Below are positions 50,830 through 59,391 of a stretch of DNA of 64,000 bases, piece by piece (the first letter of the stretch is position 1; every line of letters starts with the position of its first letter). The stretch covers positions 1 through 64,000 of the forward strand of contig NZ_JAVRIC010000008.1 of NCBI RefSeq assembly GCF_031846245.1, read 5' to 3'. The translations under genes and the position numbers were made by a program. Below the pieces are notes generated by a model that did not search any database, had not been told where the DNA came from, and saw only the letters and a list, made by a program, of their open reading frames with translations. The DNA is from Banduia mediterranea. GTDB taxonomy: Bacteria; Pseudomonadota; Gammaproteobacteria; Nevskiales; Nevskiaceae.

Positions 50830-51893
50830 GCGACATCAATCCTCTCGCTTGGCTGCGCAGCTCCGTCCGGCGCCCGGACACTTCCAGCACCGCCGCCGCG
50901 GCGACGCGACAGGCGCAACTGACCAAGCCACCCGGTTCGCTCGGTCTGCTGGAGACCCTCGCGATCCGGCTGGCCGGCTTGCAGAAACGCGAATGCCCGG
51001 CCTTGGAACGTGTGTGGATCAGCGTCTTTGCGGCCGATCACGGTATCGCCGCCGAGCCGGTATCCGCGTTTCCGCAGTCGGTCACGGCACAGATGATCGA
51101 CAACTTCGCGCGCGGCGGTGCCGCCATCAGCGTACTTGCACGCCAGCTTGGTGCGGCGCTGGAGATCGTGAACCTAGGCACGGTGGGCTCACCGTCGCAA
51201 ACCCAGGGCGTGCTGCACCAGCTGATCGCACCGTCGACCGCCAACTTCGCGGAAACGGCAGCGATGAGCCATGAACAACTTGCACGGGCCCTTCAGGCGG
51301 GTTACGACAGCGCGACCCGCGCGCATGACGATGGCTGCGAGCTGTTCATCGGTGGCGACATGGGCATCGGCAACAGCTCGTCCGCGACGGCGCTGGCCTG
51401 CGGCTACGGCTTGGGCGCACCCTCGGCGCTGGCCGGCCCCGGCACGGGTCTGGGCGCACGCGGCGTCGCACACAAGGTCTCGGTGCTCGAACGCGCGCTG
51501 GCCCTGCATGGCCCGCACCTGGATTCGCCACTTGAGGTGCTGCGCCGGCTCGGCGGCTTCGAAATCGCGGCCTTGGCGGGCGCCTACATCGGCTGTGCCC
51601 AGCTCGGCATACCCGTGCTGGTGGACGGCTTCATCAGCAGTGCAGCGGCGCTTGCCGCCTGCCGCCTGAATCCCGACACACGCGACTGGCTGCTGTTTTC
51701 ACATCGCTCGGCCGAACCCGGCCATGTCATCCTGCTCAAGGCCCTGGACGCCGAACCCCTGCTCGATCTCGGCATGCGGCTCGGCGAAGGCAGCGGCGCC
51801 GCCGTGGCGGTGCCGCTGCTGCGCAGTGCCTGTCTGCTGCACGCGCAGATGGCGACCTTCGCCGAAGCGGGTGTCGCCGGCCGCCAAGCCTGA
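50826..51893 (+). CDS. cobT: nicotinate-nucleotide-DMB phosphoribosyltransferase
   Basis: CobT makes alpha-ribazole phosphate, the lower-ligand precursor, from nicotinate mononucleotide and dimethylbenzimidazole. The 355-residue protein has [63 protein letters not shown] and SHRSAEPGH. The catalytic Glu lies in [10 protein letters not shown]. The GTG start overlaps the CobU stop by four bases (GTGA). No bluB is visible here, so the DMB source lies elsewhere. Confidence 0.95.
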   Translation: MSDINPLAWLRSSVRRPDTSSTAAAATRQAQLTKPPGSLGLLETLAIRLAGLQKRECPALERVWISVFAADHGIAAEPVSAFPQSVTAQMIDNFARGGAAISVLARQLGAALEIVNLGTVGSPSQTQGVLHQLIAPSTANFAETAAMSHEQLARALQAGYDSATRAHDDGCELFIGGDMGIGNSSSATALACGYGLGAPSALAGPGTGLGARGVAHKVSVLERALALHGPHLDSPLEVLRRLGGFEIAALAGAYIGCAQLGIPVLVDGFISSAAALAACRLNPDTRDWLLFSHRSAEPGHVILLKALDAEPLLDLGMRLGEGSGAAVAVPLLRSACLLHAQMATFAEAGVAGRQA

Positions 51894-51900
51894 GTCGGGC

Positions 51901-52431
51901 ATGTCCATCACCCTGCTGCGTCATGGCGAAACCGAGCGCCCCGGCCGCTACCACGGGCGAAGCGATATCGCCTTGAGCCGGCAAGGCTTCTCGCAAATGG
52001 AGATCGCCGTGGCGGGTGCGGACTGGGATCACATCCTGAGTTCCCCGCTGCGGCGCTGTGCCGACTTCGCCGATGCGCTGGCGCAGCGTCTGAACCGCCC
52101 GATGTCCAGCGACGCGCGACTGTGCGAGCTGGATTTCGGCGAATGGGAAGGCTGTACCGCCGCCGAGCTGCAGCTTCGCGTGCCCGAAGCGCTCGGCCGC
52201 TTCTGGTCCGATCCGGACCAGCACCCGCCGCCGCGCGGCGAAGCGGTGTCGAGCCTGCGCGATCGCGTGCTCGCGGCCCTGTCCGAACAGGCGGCGGTGC
52301 ACGGCGCGAAACGGCTGCTGATTGTCACGCACGGTGGCCCGATCCGGGTGTTGCTGGCGCAGCGGGACGGCATCGCATTGAACCAGCTGCTGAGCATCGA
52401 GGTGGCGCTCGCCGCCCGGATCGAACTCTGA
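51901..52431 (+). CDS. cobC: alpha-ribazole phosphatase (histidine phosphatase family)
   Basis: A 176-residue phosphoglycerate-mutase-like phosphatase. The catalytic motif LLRHGETERPG is at 5-15, the second Arg lies in SSPLRRC, the acid in ELDFGEWEG, and the last His in VTHGGPIRVL. Placed between cobT and cobS, it most likely removes the 5'-phosphate from alpha-ribazole phosphate or adenosylcobalamin phosphate. It starts eight bases after cobT, and its stop shares one base with the cobS ATG. Confidence 0.9.
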   Translation: MSITLLRHGETERPGRYHGRSDIALSRQGFSQMEIAVAGADWDHILSSPLRRCADFADALAQRLNRPMSSDARLCELDFGEWEGCTAAELQLRVPEALGRFWSDPDQHPPPRGEAVSSLRDRVLAALSEQAAVHGAKRLLIVTHGGPIRVLLAQRDGIALNQLLSIEVALAARIEL

Positions 52432-53171
52432 TGCGGGCCTTTCTGGTTGCCCTGCAATTTCTGACGCGCGTTCCGGTGCGATTCGCCGACAGTCCATCGC
52501 AGCAGACTGTCGCGGGTTCGCTGCTGTGGTATCCCGCAGTCGGTCTGCTGATCGGCCTGATGCTGTGGCTGTTCTCCTGGCTGCTGGACGGGCAGGCGCC
52601 GCTGCTGAGCGCCGCGCTGATATTGAGCGCCTGGGTCGGCATCAGCGGCGCGCTGCACCTCGACGGACTCGCCGATTGCGCCGACGCCATCGTCGGCGGA
52701 CGCGGCAATCGCGAACGCATGCTGGCGATCATGAAAGACGCCGCCGCCGGTCCGATGGGCGTCAGCGCGATCGTACTGGTGCTGATACTCAAGCTGGGCG
52801 CCTTGAGCAGCGCGCATGACTGGCCGACGCTGGTGCTGCCGCCGCTGCTGGCCCGCGGTCTGGTCCCGCTGCTGTTTCTGAGCACACCCTATGTCCGGCG
52901 CGACGGCCTCGGTTCGGCGATGGCCGAACACCTGCCCAGGAATGTCCTGGTGCCGGTACTGGGCCTTGGCGGTCTCGCCACGCTTGTGGCGACACCATTG
53001 GCGGCGATGCCCGCGCTGATCGCCGCCGCCGCCGTGCTGTGGCTGCTTCGCGCAGCGGCGATACGACAGCTGGGTGGATTCACCGGCGATGTGGCCGGGG
53101 CCCTGGTCGAACTGGCCGAAACCACGATCCTGGTTGCACTGGTTCTCGTGTCGAGCGGACATTCCACCTGA
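52431..53171 (+). CDS. cobS: adenosylcobinamide-GDP ribazoletransferase (cobalamin synthase)
   Basis: CobS joins adenosylcobinamide-GDP to alpha-ribazole (phosphate), the last assembly step, in the inner membrane. The 246-residue protein has FLTRVPVRF near the start. The metal/GDP motif GALHLDGLADCADAIVGGRGNRERMLAIMKD and AAGPMGVSAIV follow. Several membrane helices are visible, and the C-terminal GGFTGDVAGALVELAETT is diagnostic. It is the last gene of the cobalamin run. No clear terminator follows in the 88 bp before the next gene. Confidence 0.95.
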   Translation: MRAFLVALQFLTRVPVRFADSPSQQTVAGSLLWYPAVGLLIGLMLWLFSWLLDGQAPLLSAALILSAWVGISGALHLDGLADCADAIVGGRGNRERMLAIMKDAAAGPMGVSAIVLVLILKLGALSSAHDWPTLVLPPLLARGLVPLLFLSTPYVRRDGLGSAMAEHLPRNVLVPVLGLGGLATLVATPLAAMPALIAAAAVLWLLRAAAIRQLGGFTGDVAGALVELAETTILVALVLVSSGHST

Positions 53172-53259
53172 GTTGCGTGATCCGCCCCGGCGAACCGGAC
53201 TTGTGCGGCCGGCCGCAACTGCGTTTGACTGTCAGCCCCACGCCCCGCAGAAAGCCACC

Positions 53260-54276
53260 ATGACCCGGACCCGACGCCCCCTCATCCTGCTGCGCACCAG
53301 CATCCTGCTGCTCGCCGCGCTAGGCGTGCTCGGCCTGTCCGGCTGTCTGGCGGTGCGCGTGACACGCGCGGTCCAGCAGAATTCCGCACTCGACGCGCTG
53401 CCGGCGAAAGGCGATGTGGATTCGGCCAGCGAACGCACGCTGTATCAGGATGGCACGGCGCGCAGCTATCTGGTGCAGGTTCCCTCGGGGCCTGGCCCGT
53501 TTCCGGTCGTGGTGCTGTTGCACGGCGGCACTCAGACGGCGCGCGAGACCTGGGAGCAGACCAGCCTGCCGAGCCTGGCCCGTGAAAAAGGATATCTCAT
53601 GGTTGCGCCGCAGGGCGTCAACAAACACTGGAACGACGGGCGTGGTGTCACCCTCGCCGGGGATGCCTCGAATGCCGACGACATCGCCTTTCTCAACGCG
53701 GTGATCGACGATGTGCTGCGCCGCGACCACGGCGACGCCTCGGCCGTCTTCATGGTCGGCGTCTCCAACGGCGGCTTCATGACGATGTACTACGCCTGCC
53801 AATCCGCGCAGCGGCTCCGCGCCGCCGCCAGCGTCATCTCCAATCTGCCGAGCACACTCGCCGCACAGTGCCGGCCGTCCAAATCCCTGCCCTGGCTGGC
53901 GATCAACGGCACCGACGATCCAATCATCCCGTACGGCGGACAGGCCGCCGGCAAGCTCGAAAACGGCGTCGCACAACCGGCGCTGCTGTCCGCGGAGGCC
54001 ACGTTCGATTTCTGGGCGGACCACGCCGGCTGCTCCGAGAGCCTCGACACCCGCACCGTCACCGGCAGCGGCGATACACGCGTGGAAACGCGCACACGCG
54101 AAAAATGTACGGGCGGCAACCGCAGCGTTCAGTACGTCATGCACGGCGCCGGCCACGTCTGGCCAGGGCTGGCGATTCGCATGCCGATGATCGAGCGACG
54201 CCTGGGCGGGACTAATCTGACCGTGGACAGTGGCGAGATCGTCTGGGATTTCTTTGCATCGACGCTGAACCACTGA
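53260..54276 (+). CDS. PHB-depolymerase/feruloyl-esterase-like lipoprotein
   Basis: A 338-residue secreted alpha/beta hydrolase of the LpqC/PHB depolymerase family. A lipobox LSGC (Cys29) follows a hydrophobic signal, so it should be an envelope lipoprotein. Oxyanion region VVVLLHGG, nucleophile GVSNGG (Ser169), acid in INGTDDPIIPYGG and His in HGAGHVWPG complete a triad. Substrate is uncertain: short PHB oligomers, aryl esters or similar. It lies 88 bp after cobS and could be read from that operon, though it has no link to B12. Confidence 0.82.
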   Translation: MTRTRRPLILLRTSILLLAALGVLGLSGCLAVRVTRAVQQNSALDALPAKGDVDSASERTLYQDGTARSYLVQVPSGPGPFPVVVLLHGGTQTARETWEQTSLPSLAREKGYLMVAPQGVNKHWNDGRGVTLAGDASNADDIAFLNAVIDDVLRRDHGDASAVFMVGVSNGGFMTMYYACQSAQRLRAAASVISNLPSTLAAQCRPSKSLPWLAINGTDDPIIPYGGQAAGKLENGVAQPALLSAEATFDFWADHAGCSESLDTRTVTGSGDTRVETRTREKCTGGNRSVQYVMHGAGHVWPGLAIRMPMIERRLGGTNLTVDSGEIVWDFFASTLNH

Positions 54277-54286
54277 AGCCGGACGC

Positions 54287-55093
54287 TCAGACAACCAAGC
54301 TGCCGATCATCAGGACTGCCACCAGACCTGCCGCCACTGAAAACCCCTGCTGCAATCGCGGCCCCGCGATGCGGCCGGCGACGAGTCTTCCAGTCAGCAT
54401 GGCCAGCGCGGCGCCCGCCGCAAATGGCGCCGCTACGGCGGCTTCCAGCCTGCCGGCCGCGACCGCGCCGAGCACCGCACTGCTGGATACGATCGCCACC
54501 ACAAGCAAGGACGTGGCGACGATCGAGTTCATCGGAAGGTCGCTTGAACGGCGCAACGCCGGCACGATGACGAATCCGCCACCCACGCCCAGCAAACCCG
54601 AAAGCAAACCGGTGATAACGCCAGCCTGAGCCAAGGCACGCGCGCACGGGGCAGTCCACCGAAAGCGGCCGCTGTCCTGGTCGAGTTTGCAGGCCGCCGT
54701 ACCCGGCCTTGCGGTGATCGGCGGCACGCCGCACAGCTCGCTGCGCGCCTGCAGGAACATCCGCTGCGCGACGAAGATCAGCACCAGTGCAAACACCAGA
54801 CTCAGCCATTGCTCGGGCAGGCGATGCGCCAGCAGCACACCCAGCGGGGTGAGCAAGCTCCCGACCACCGACATCAGAATCGCCGCCCGATAGCGCACGA
54901 TACCTGCGCGCAGTCCGAGCACGGCGCCGAGCGCCGCCGAAGCGGCAACCGCCAGCAGCGCGATCGGCGCAGCCTGGGCAAGGTCCAGATCGAACCCGAA
55001 AACCAGCAAGGGTACGGCGATGATGGCGCCACCGGCACCGGTCAGCGCCAGAACAAGACCGACCAGGGCCCCGAGCGCAGCGGCCAACAACAC
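54287..55093 (-). CDS. TauE/SafE family sulfite exporter-like permease
   Basis: A 268-residue polytopic membrane protein of the TauE/SafE family, whose members export sulfite or sulfur compounds. Two homologous halves each start with a glycine-rich helix: GALVGLVLALTGAGGAIIAVP near the N-terminus and GLLSGLLGVGGGFVIVPAL near residue 165. Eight hydrophobic segments are visible. It lies four bases after an ETHE1-type dioxygenase on the same strand. Since sulfite is a product of that dioxygenase, sulfite removal is a reasonable inference. Confidence 0.9.
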   Translation of the reverse strand: MLLAAALGALVGLVLALTGAGGAIIAVPLLVFGFDLDLAQAAPIALLAVAASAALGAVLGLRAGIVRYRAAILMSVVGSLLTPLGVLLAHRLPEQWLSLVFALVLIFVAQRMFLQARSELCGVPPITARPGTAACKLDQDSGRFRWTAPCARALAQAGVITGLLSGLLGVGGGFVIVPALRRSSDLPMNSIVATSLLVVAIVSSSAVLGAVAAGRLEAAVAAPFAAGAALAMLTGRLVAGRIAGPRLQQGFSVAAGLVAVLMIGSLVV

Positions 55094-55097
55094 GCGG

Positions 55098-55793
55098 CTA
55101 TTCCTGCCCGCAGGCGAGGTTGGCCGGAACCGCCACGTCCATCATTTTGGGGTTCGGCAGGTTCAGGTTTTCCATGATCCGGACGTACTCGTCCCGGGTC
55201 TTGCCGGCCAGCCGCGGATTGTGACGCTTCTCCTCACCGATCGAAGACGCCGTCCAGCCCTTGTAGTCATGCGCAGGGTAGAGCGTGGTTTCGTCCGGCA
55301 GCACGAACAGTTTGTTGACGATGGAATCCCAGCTCCGGTCGGCACTGCCGCCCTGAAAGTCGGTCCGCCCGGTGCCGCGGATCAGCAGGACGTCGCCGGT
55401 GAAGACCGCCTCGGGGGACTGCGGCTTGAGCACGAAGCTGAAGGATTCGTTGGTATGCCCGGGCGTATATAGTGCTTGCAGGCGCAGACCATCGACGTCC
55501 ACGATCTCGCCTTCGGTCACGTGCATCGAGACGCACTCGGCCTTGGTGTATTCGCCCATGACGGTGACGCAGCCCAGGCTCTCTCTCAGATCGCCCAGCG
55601 CCGTCACGTGGTCGGCATGCGTGTGGGTATCAATCGCCTTGACAAGCTTCAGGTCGAGATCCTCGATCGCCTGCAGATAGTGTGCAAGCCGCTCTTTGAC
55701 CGGATCGATGATCAGCGCCTCACGCCCGACGGCGGACGCCAGAAGATAGGTATAGGTGCTTGATTCGGAGTCAAAGAATTGGCGGAATATCAT
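55098..55793 (-). CDS. persulfide dioxygenase-like metallo-beta-lactamase-fold protein (ETHE1 type)
   Basis: A 231-residue mono-iron dioxygenase of the ETHE1/Blh group, which oxidises glutathione persulfide to sulfite. The metal motif THTHADH has His57, His59, Asp61 and His62. Downstream metal ligands are the His of LYTPGHT, the Asp of FTGDVLL and the His of LYPAHDYKG. RGTGRTDFQGG is the ETHE1 substrate motif. The ATG at 55793 has AGGA upstream. The CsoR-family repressor gene lies just upstream and the TauE/SafE gene four bases downstream, so the three form a sulfide-detoxification unit. Confidence 0.92.
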   Translation of the reverse strand: MIFRQFFDSESSTYTYLLASAVGREALIIDPVKERLAHYLQAIEDLDLKLVKAIDTHTHADHVTALGDLRESLGCVTVMGEYTKAECVSMHVTEGEIVDVDGLRLQALYTPGHTNESFSFVLKPQSPEAVFTGDVLLIRGTGRTDFQGGSADRSWDSIVNKLFVLPDETTLYPAHDYKGWTASSIGEEKRHNPRLAGKTRDEYVRIMENLNLPNPKMMDVAVPANLACGQE

Positions 55794-55867
55794 GCTTGTT
55801 CCTGAAATCGGATTGTTGGTGTCAGCCGCCGCCACAGCGCCTTGGCGAAGCGCCTTGGCGAAGCGCC

Positions 55868-56161
55868 TCAACCATATTTCGTGAGTATCCTCGCGACATC
55901 GTTCACACCGCTCTCGAGCGCGGGCGTCAACGCCTGGTGGCGCTCCACTTCCTGAGTGACCGCACAGGCCATCAACTCGAAGAAGGCCTTGTCCATCGCG
56001 CGGCGCGCCGCTGACATCTGGTGCGCGACCTTCTCGCAGTCCTCGCCATCGCCGACCATCCGTTGCAGGCCCCGCATCTGGCCCTCGATCCGCTTGAGTC
56101 GGGAAACCATCGCATCGCGTTTTTCGTCCCAGTCAATCACCCGCTGCTCCAATCCGGTCAT
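55868..56161 (-). CDS. CsoR/FrmR-family repressor, probable persulfide sensor
   Basis: A 97-residue all-helical DUF156 protein with the family core RLKRIEGQMRGLQRMV. CsoR copper sensors use Cys-His-Cys, and CstR persulfide sensors use two Cys. Here Cys42 (EDC) and Cys66 (LMACAV) are the only cysteines, 24 residues apart, and no His stands at the usual metal position. With neighbours for persulfide oxidation and sulfur transport, a thiol-based sulfide/persulfide sensor is the best inference. It diverges from the YeeE/YedE genes across a dyad operator. Its exact Cys spacing differs from both CsoR and CstR. Confidence 0.85.
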   Translation of the reverse strand: MTGLEQRVIDWDEKRDAMVSRLKRIEGQMRGLQRMVGDGEDCEKVAHQMSAARRAMDKAFFELMACAVTQEVERHQALTPALESGVNDVARILTKYG

Positions 56162-56209
56162 TCGATTTCACCTGCGTCGCGGGTGCGCATCGCCTCGGCC
56201 AATAATTCG

Positions 56210-56233
56210 TATAATATACCCATAGGGGTATAT
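56210..56233. promoter_or_regulatory. CsoR-type operator overlapping a -10 box
   Basis: The dyad ATATACCC-ATAG-GGGTATAT (56214-56233) matches the A/T-flanked C-tract/G-tract operators bound by CsoR-family repressors. TATAAT at 56210-56215 overlaps its left end on the plus strand. The site lies between the divergent repressor and YeeE/YedE genes and can control both. Confidence 0.85.
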
Positions 56234-56250
56234 GTACAAAGGGCACACTG

Positions 56251-56673
56251 ATGACTGAATTCACTCCCATCTCCGGCCTTGCCGGAGGCCTGATGATCGG
56301 GCTCGCCGCCGTGCTGTTGCTTGGCCTCAACGGACGGATCGCCGGAATTTCCGGAATCATCGGCGGATTGCTGCCGCCGCGCGCCACGGCCCCTGCCTGG
56401 CGGCTCAGTTTTCTGGCCGGACTATTTCTGGGGGCGCTGGCATTCGCGGCGCTGAATGCTCAGTGGCAGGTCGAGCTGCCGCTGGCCTGGCCCTGGATGA
56501 TCCTGGCCGGCCTGCTGGTCGGGTTCGGCACGCGGCTCGGTTCCGGCTGCACCTCCGGGCACGGCGTCTGCGGTATCGCGCGCCTGTCGCCGCGTTCGTT
56601 CGTGGCGACCGGAGTCTTCATGCTGAGCGCGGCGCTGACAGTCTTCGTCATCAGACACGGAATTTCCTCATGA
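56251..56673 (+). CDS. YeeE/YedE family sulfur transporter, first half
   Basis: A 140-residue membrane protein with four hydrophobic segments and the YeeE/YedE signature GFGTRLGSGCTSGHGVCGI, including Cys100 and Cys107. Single-chain YeeE (TsuA) moves thiosulfate through a path of conserved Cys residues. Here the two halves are separate genes, as in the pmpA/pmpB pair of Xylella and relatives. It starts 17 bases after the operator dyad. Its stop overlaps the start of the second half (ATGA). Likely cargo is thiosulfate or another reduced sulfur compound. Confidence 0.9.
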   Translation: MTEFTPISGLAGGLMIGLAAVLLLGLNGRIAGISGIIGGLLPPRATAPAWRLSFLAGLFLGALAFAALNAQWQVELPLAWPWMILAGLLVGFGTRLGSGCTSGHGVCGIARLSPRSFVATGVFMLSAALTVFVIRHGISS

Positions 56674-57089
56674 CAGCCGCACACAAACGCAACGGCGCGG
56701 CCTTGCTGGCCGGACTGCTGTTCGGAACGGGACTGTCCGTGTCCGGCATGATCCGGCCGGCCAAGGTATTGAACTTCCTGGACGTGAGCGGCGATTGGGA
56801 TCCCACGCTGGCCCTGGTGATGGGCGGCGCACTGCTGGTCTGTCTACCGGCGTTTCGCTGGCTGATGAAGCAACCGGCTCCGGTGCTCGATAGCCGTTTC
56901 CATCTCCCGGAGCGCCGCAACATCGACTTCAGGCTCGTCGCGGGCGCGATCCTGTTCGGTATCGGCTGGGGCATCGGCGGCTTCTGCCCCGGACCGGCAC
57001 TGGCCGCACTGGTAACCGGCGCCGGACCGGTATTCGCCTTCGTCGCGGCGATGCTCGCGGGGAGCTGGCTCGCCGGACGTCTGGGCTAA
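56670..57089 (+). CDS. YeeE/YedE family sulfur transporter, second half
   Basis: A 139-residue membrane protein pairing with the preceding gene. Features are GLLFGTGLSVSGMIRPAKVLNFLDV, typical of the second YeeE/YedE repeat, and GWGIGGFCPGPALAAL with the conserved Cys106. Four hydrophobic segments are visible. The 4-bp overlap with the first half suggests a 1:1 complex. It is the last intact gene before a stretch of broken genes. Confidence 0.9.
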   Translation: MTAAHKRNGAALLAGLLFGTGLSVSGMIRPAKVLNFLDVSGDWDPTLALVMGGALLVCLPAFRWLMKQPAPVLDSRFHLPERRNIDFRLVAGAILFGIGWGIGGFCPGPALAALVTGAGPVFAFVAAMLAGSWLAGRLG

Positions 57090-57301
57090 TGTCGTGTCCA
57101 GCGAGGGACTTGCGAAATTCCCGCTGAAGTTGGGTTGAGAGCTTGCGCCAGCCGCGCGCTGGTCAAGTTGCGACCAATCTGGAAGCCTTTGACTGAAATC
57201 CGGATATCGATGGGGTCAAGAAGTGTCCATGTCTCGGTTTGGCGGGCACGGTGAACCCGGCGCCATCGCGCGCGGAGGGTGTTGATGGGGTCCGACGCCG
57301 G
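57090..57301. other. non-coding stretch before the transposase remnant
   Basis: I see no gene in these 212 bp. The segment may hold one end of the decayed insertion sequence, but no matching terminal inverted repeat or target duplication could be identified by eye. Confidence 0.4.
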
Positions 57302-57690
57302 GGGCTACGTGACCCATCGCAGCAATTGATCGGCGGTGAGGACCAGCACGCCGAACATCAGGTGGGTCATCACCTTGGCGGGGCCCCGCACGTTGACGCG
57401 TGCGGCACCGAAGTCATCCTTGAGACGCGCATTGACGCGCTCGACGGTGCTGCTGGCCGAGGTGAGCACCGCTGAAATCGGGATCAGGCCGTCGGCCACG
57501 TCCAGGTGCAGCTTGTAGCCGATCCAGGTGGTCTTGAAGCCCTGGCTGTTGCGCTGGGTGCCCACGTCGCAGGCCGTGGGCAGATCGGCCCGCATCGCGG
57601 GCAGGCTCATGCCGGCGGCTTGACGCTCAATGCGAGTGGGTTTCTTGGGAGGGTGCTCTTCATCTTTGCGCGGCCGTCCGCGCTTGCGCG
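57302..57690 (-). pseudogene. internally deleted DDE transposase remnant
   Basis: The minus-strand frame keeps an N-terminal part (a basic PPPPRKRGRPRKDEE stretch, then CDVGTQRNSQGFKTTWIGYKLHLDV and PISAVLTSAS). It jumps directly to a C-terminal part (STVERVNARLKDDFGA and KVMTHLMFGVLVLT). In intact IS5/IS1182-like transposases these blocks are separated by more than 60 residues holding catalytic acidic residues. The deletion is in frame, so a short product of about 100 residues from 57610 could still be made, but it cannot be active. The exact IS family is not certain. Confidence 0.75.
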
Positions 57691-57699
57691 GTGGCGGGG

Positions 57700-58106
57700 G
57701 CGCTTCGGCATTCAGTCGCTGGACCTGCTGGGCCGCAAGCTGTGGATGCAGGGCGACGCGCCGCTGCGTCTGCTGCAGTCACGCATCGCCGCGACCCTGG
57801 CCCCGAAGCGCGTGCGAGTGGCGACGCCCAACTGGCCGACCACGCGGCGGCGCTCGAGGTGCGCTCGCTAATTCCGCGGTGTTTCTGGAGGCCTTCGGTC
57901 ATGTGGTCATGGCTTGGAGCTGGCTGCGTCAGGCCGTCGTTGCACAAGGCGCCGACCACAATGGTACCGACGAAAATTTCCACCGGGGCAAACTCGCCGC
58001 CGCTGGCTGGTTCTCCCAGTGGGAACTGCCGAAGACGGCGCCACAGTTCGCACTGTTGCGCAGCCTCGATCGCCGCTACCTGGATATGCGCGACGACTGG
58101 TTCTGA
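57700..58106 (+). pseudogene. frameshifted acyl-CoA dehydrogenase C-terminal remnant
   Basis: Three frames hold consecutive pieces of one protein. FGIQSLDLLGRKLWMQGDAPLRLL starts near 57704, DAQLADHAAALE near 57830 lies in a second frame, and SAVFLEAFGHVVMAWSWLRQ to ELPKTAPQF and DMRDDWF (ending 58106) in a third. The order and motifs match the C-terminal domain of large acyl-CoA dehydrogenases. The 5' two thirds are gone, cut where the transposase remnant begins, so an insertion-linked deletion probably destroyed the gene. The end is followed by panB 58 bp later. Confidence 0.75.
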
Positions 58107-58164
58107 GCGGTAACACCGGGCCGGCGATTGTCGGAGTCGCGACGGCGCGCTAACGTTCCGGCCC

Positions 58165-58923
58165 ATGAGCCCAACCCACAAACTCAGCGCCGAATCCCTG
58201 AAAGGCATGAAGTCGGCCCGCCCGATTGCCATGCTCACCGCCTACACAACGCCCATCGCGCGCAGCCTCGAGGCGGCCGGCGTGCCGGTACTGCTGGTCG
58301 GCGACACGGTCGGGATGGTGGAGATGGGTTTCGACAGCACGCGTCTGGTCACGCTGGACCACATGCGCTACCACATCGGCGCGGTGAGACGCGGTGCCCC
58401 CGAGACCCACATCATCGGCGACCTTCCGTACGACACGGACCGCGACCCGGAAACGGCGCTGCATAGTGCGCGGCTGCTGATCGAGGCCGGCGCCGACAGC
58501 GTCAAGCTCGAAGGACCGAAGTACGAGGTGATCCGGCATTTGCTGGCGAACGGTATCGACGCGGTCGGCCATACCGGCCTGACGCCCCAGACCACCAGCA
58601 ATTTCAGACAGGTCGGGCGCGATGCCGAGGATGCGGCGCGCATCGCGGACGAAGCCCAGGGCATCGCCGGAGCGGGTGCCTTCATGCTGGTGCTGGAGCA
58701 TATTCCCGACGATTTGGGTGCCCGCATCACCCAAAACATCGCGATACCGACCGTTGGCATCGGCGCGGGCCCGGACTGCGACGGGCAAGTACTGGTCATC
58801 AATGACCTGCTGGGATTCGGCGACCGCTGGCCGCCGTTCTCGCGGCAGTACGCGTACCTGGGCCAGACGATCACGGATGCCGCCCGCAGCTTCGTCACCG
58901 AAGTTCAGGATCGCAGCTTTTAG
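58165..58923 (+). CDS. panB: 3-methyl-2-oxobutanoate hydroxymethyltransferase
   Basis: PanB makes ketopantoate for pantothenate and CoA. The 252-residue TIM barrel has MLTAYTTPIARSLEAAGV and VLLVGDTVGMVEMG, with the Mg2+ ligand Asp. VKLEGPKYEVIRHL holds the catalytic region, and GHTGLTPQ and PTVGIGAGPDCDGQVLVINDLLG follow. It is somewhat shorter than E. coli PanB (264). No panC or panD is adjacent, which is less usual; it stands beside a GNAT gene eight bases downstream. Several PanB proteins with this shorter form occur in gammaproteobacteria. Confidence 0.93.
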   Translation: MSPTHKLSAESLKGMKSARPIAMLTAYTTPIARSLEAAGVPVLLVGDTVGMVEMGFDSTRLVTLDHMRYHIGAVRRGAPETHIIGDLPYDTDRDPETALHSARLLIEAGADSVKLEGPKYEVIRHLLANGIDAVGHTGLTPQTTSNFRQVGRDAEDAARIADEAQGIAGAGAFMLVLEHIPDDLGARITQNIAIPTVGIGAGPDCDGQVLVINDLLGFGDRWPPFSRQYAYLGQTITDAARSFVTEVQDRSF

Positions 58924-58931
58924 GCAAAGCC

Positions 58932-59387
58932 ATGCAGATCCGAATCGATGATCTGAGCGGCCCGGACATCGCTGAATTTCTTGAAGAGCATATCCGTGAC
59001 ATGAAGGCCGTCTCGCCGCCGGAGAGCAAGCACGCACTCGATCTCGAGGGGCTGCGCAAGCCGGAGATCACGTTCTGGACAGTCTGGGACGGCAACACCT
59101 TGGTGGGCTGTGGCGCACTCAAGGAACTGGACGCGAAGCACATGGAAATCAAATCCATGCGGGTGGCCAAAGACTACAAGCAACAGGGCATCGGCTCGAT
59201 GCTGCTGCAGCACATGCTTGACCAGGCCGCCACGCGCGGCTATCAGCGCCTGAGTCTGGAAACCGGCTCGATGCCGTTCTTCGAGCCGGCACGCAGTCTG
59301 TACGCAAAATTCGGCTTTGTAGCCTGCGCCCCGTTTGCCAGCTACCAGGAAGACGCCAACAGCGTCTTCATGACAAAAGCCTTGTGA
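58932..59387 (+). CDS. GNAT family N-acetyltransferase
   Basis: A 151-residue GNAT protein. The acetyl-CoA binding motif A reads KSMRVAKDYKQQGIGSMLLQHMLDQA (Q/R-x-x-G-x-G/A form). Motif B follows with RLSLETGSMPFFEPARSLYAKFGFVACAPF, typical of small YafP/ElaA-like or PhnO-like acetyltransferases that modify amino-group metabolites. The substrate is unknown. It starts eight bases after panB and may be co-transcribed. It faces the truncated SDR gene, with only four bases between their ends. Confidence 0.9.
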   Translation: MQIRIDDLSGPDIAEFLEEHIRDMKAVSPPESKHALDLEGLRKPEITFWTVWDGNTLVGCGALKELDAKHMEIKSMRVAKDYKQQGIGSMLLQHMLDQAATRGYQRLSLETGSMPFFEPARSLYAKFGFVACAPFASYQEDANSVFMTKAL

Positions 59388-59391
59388 GACA

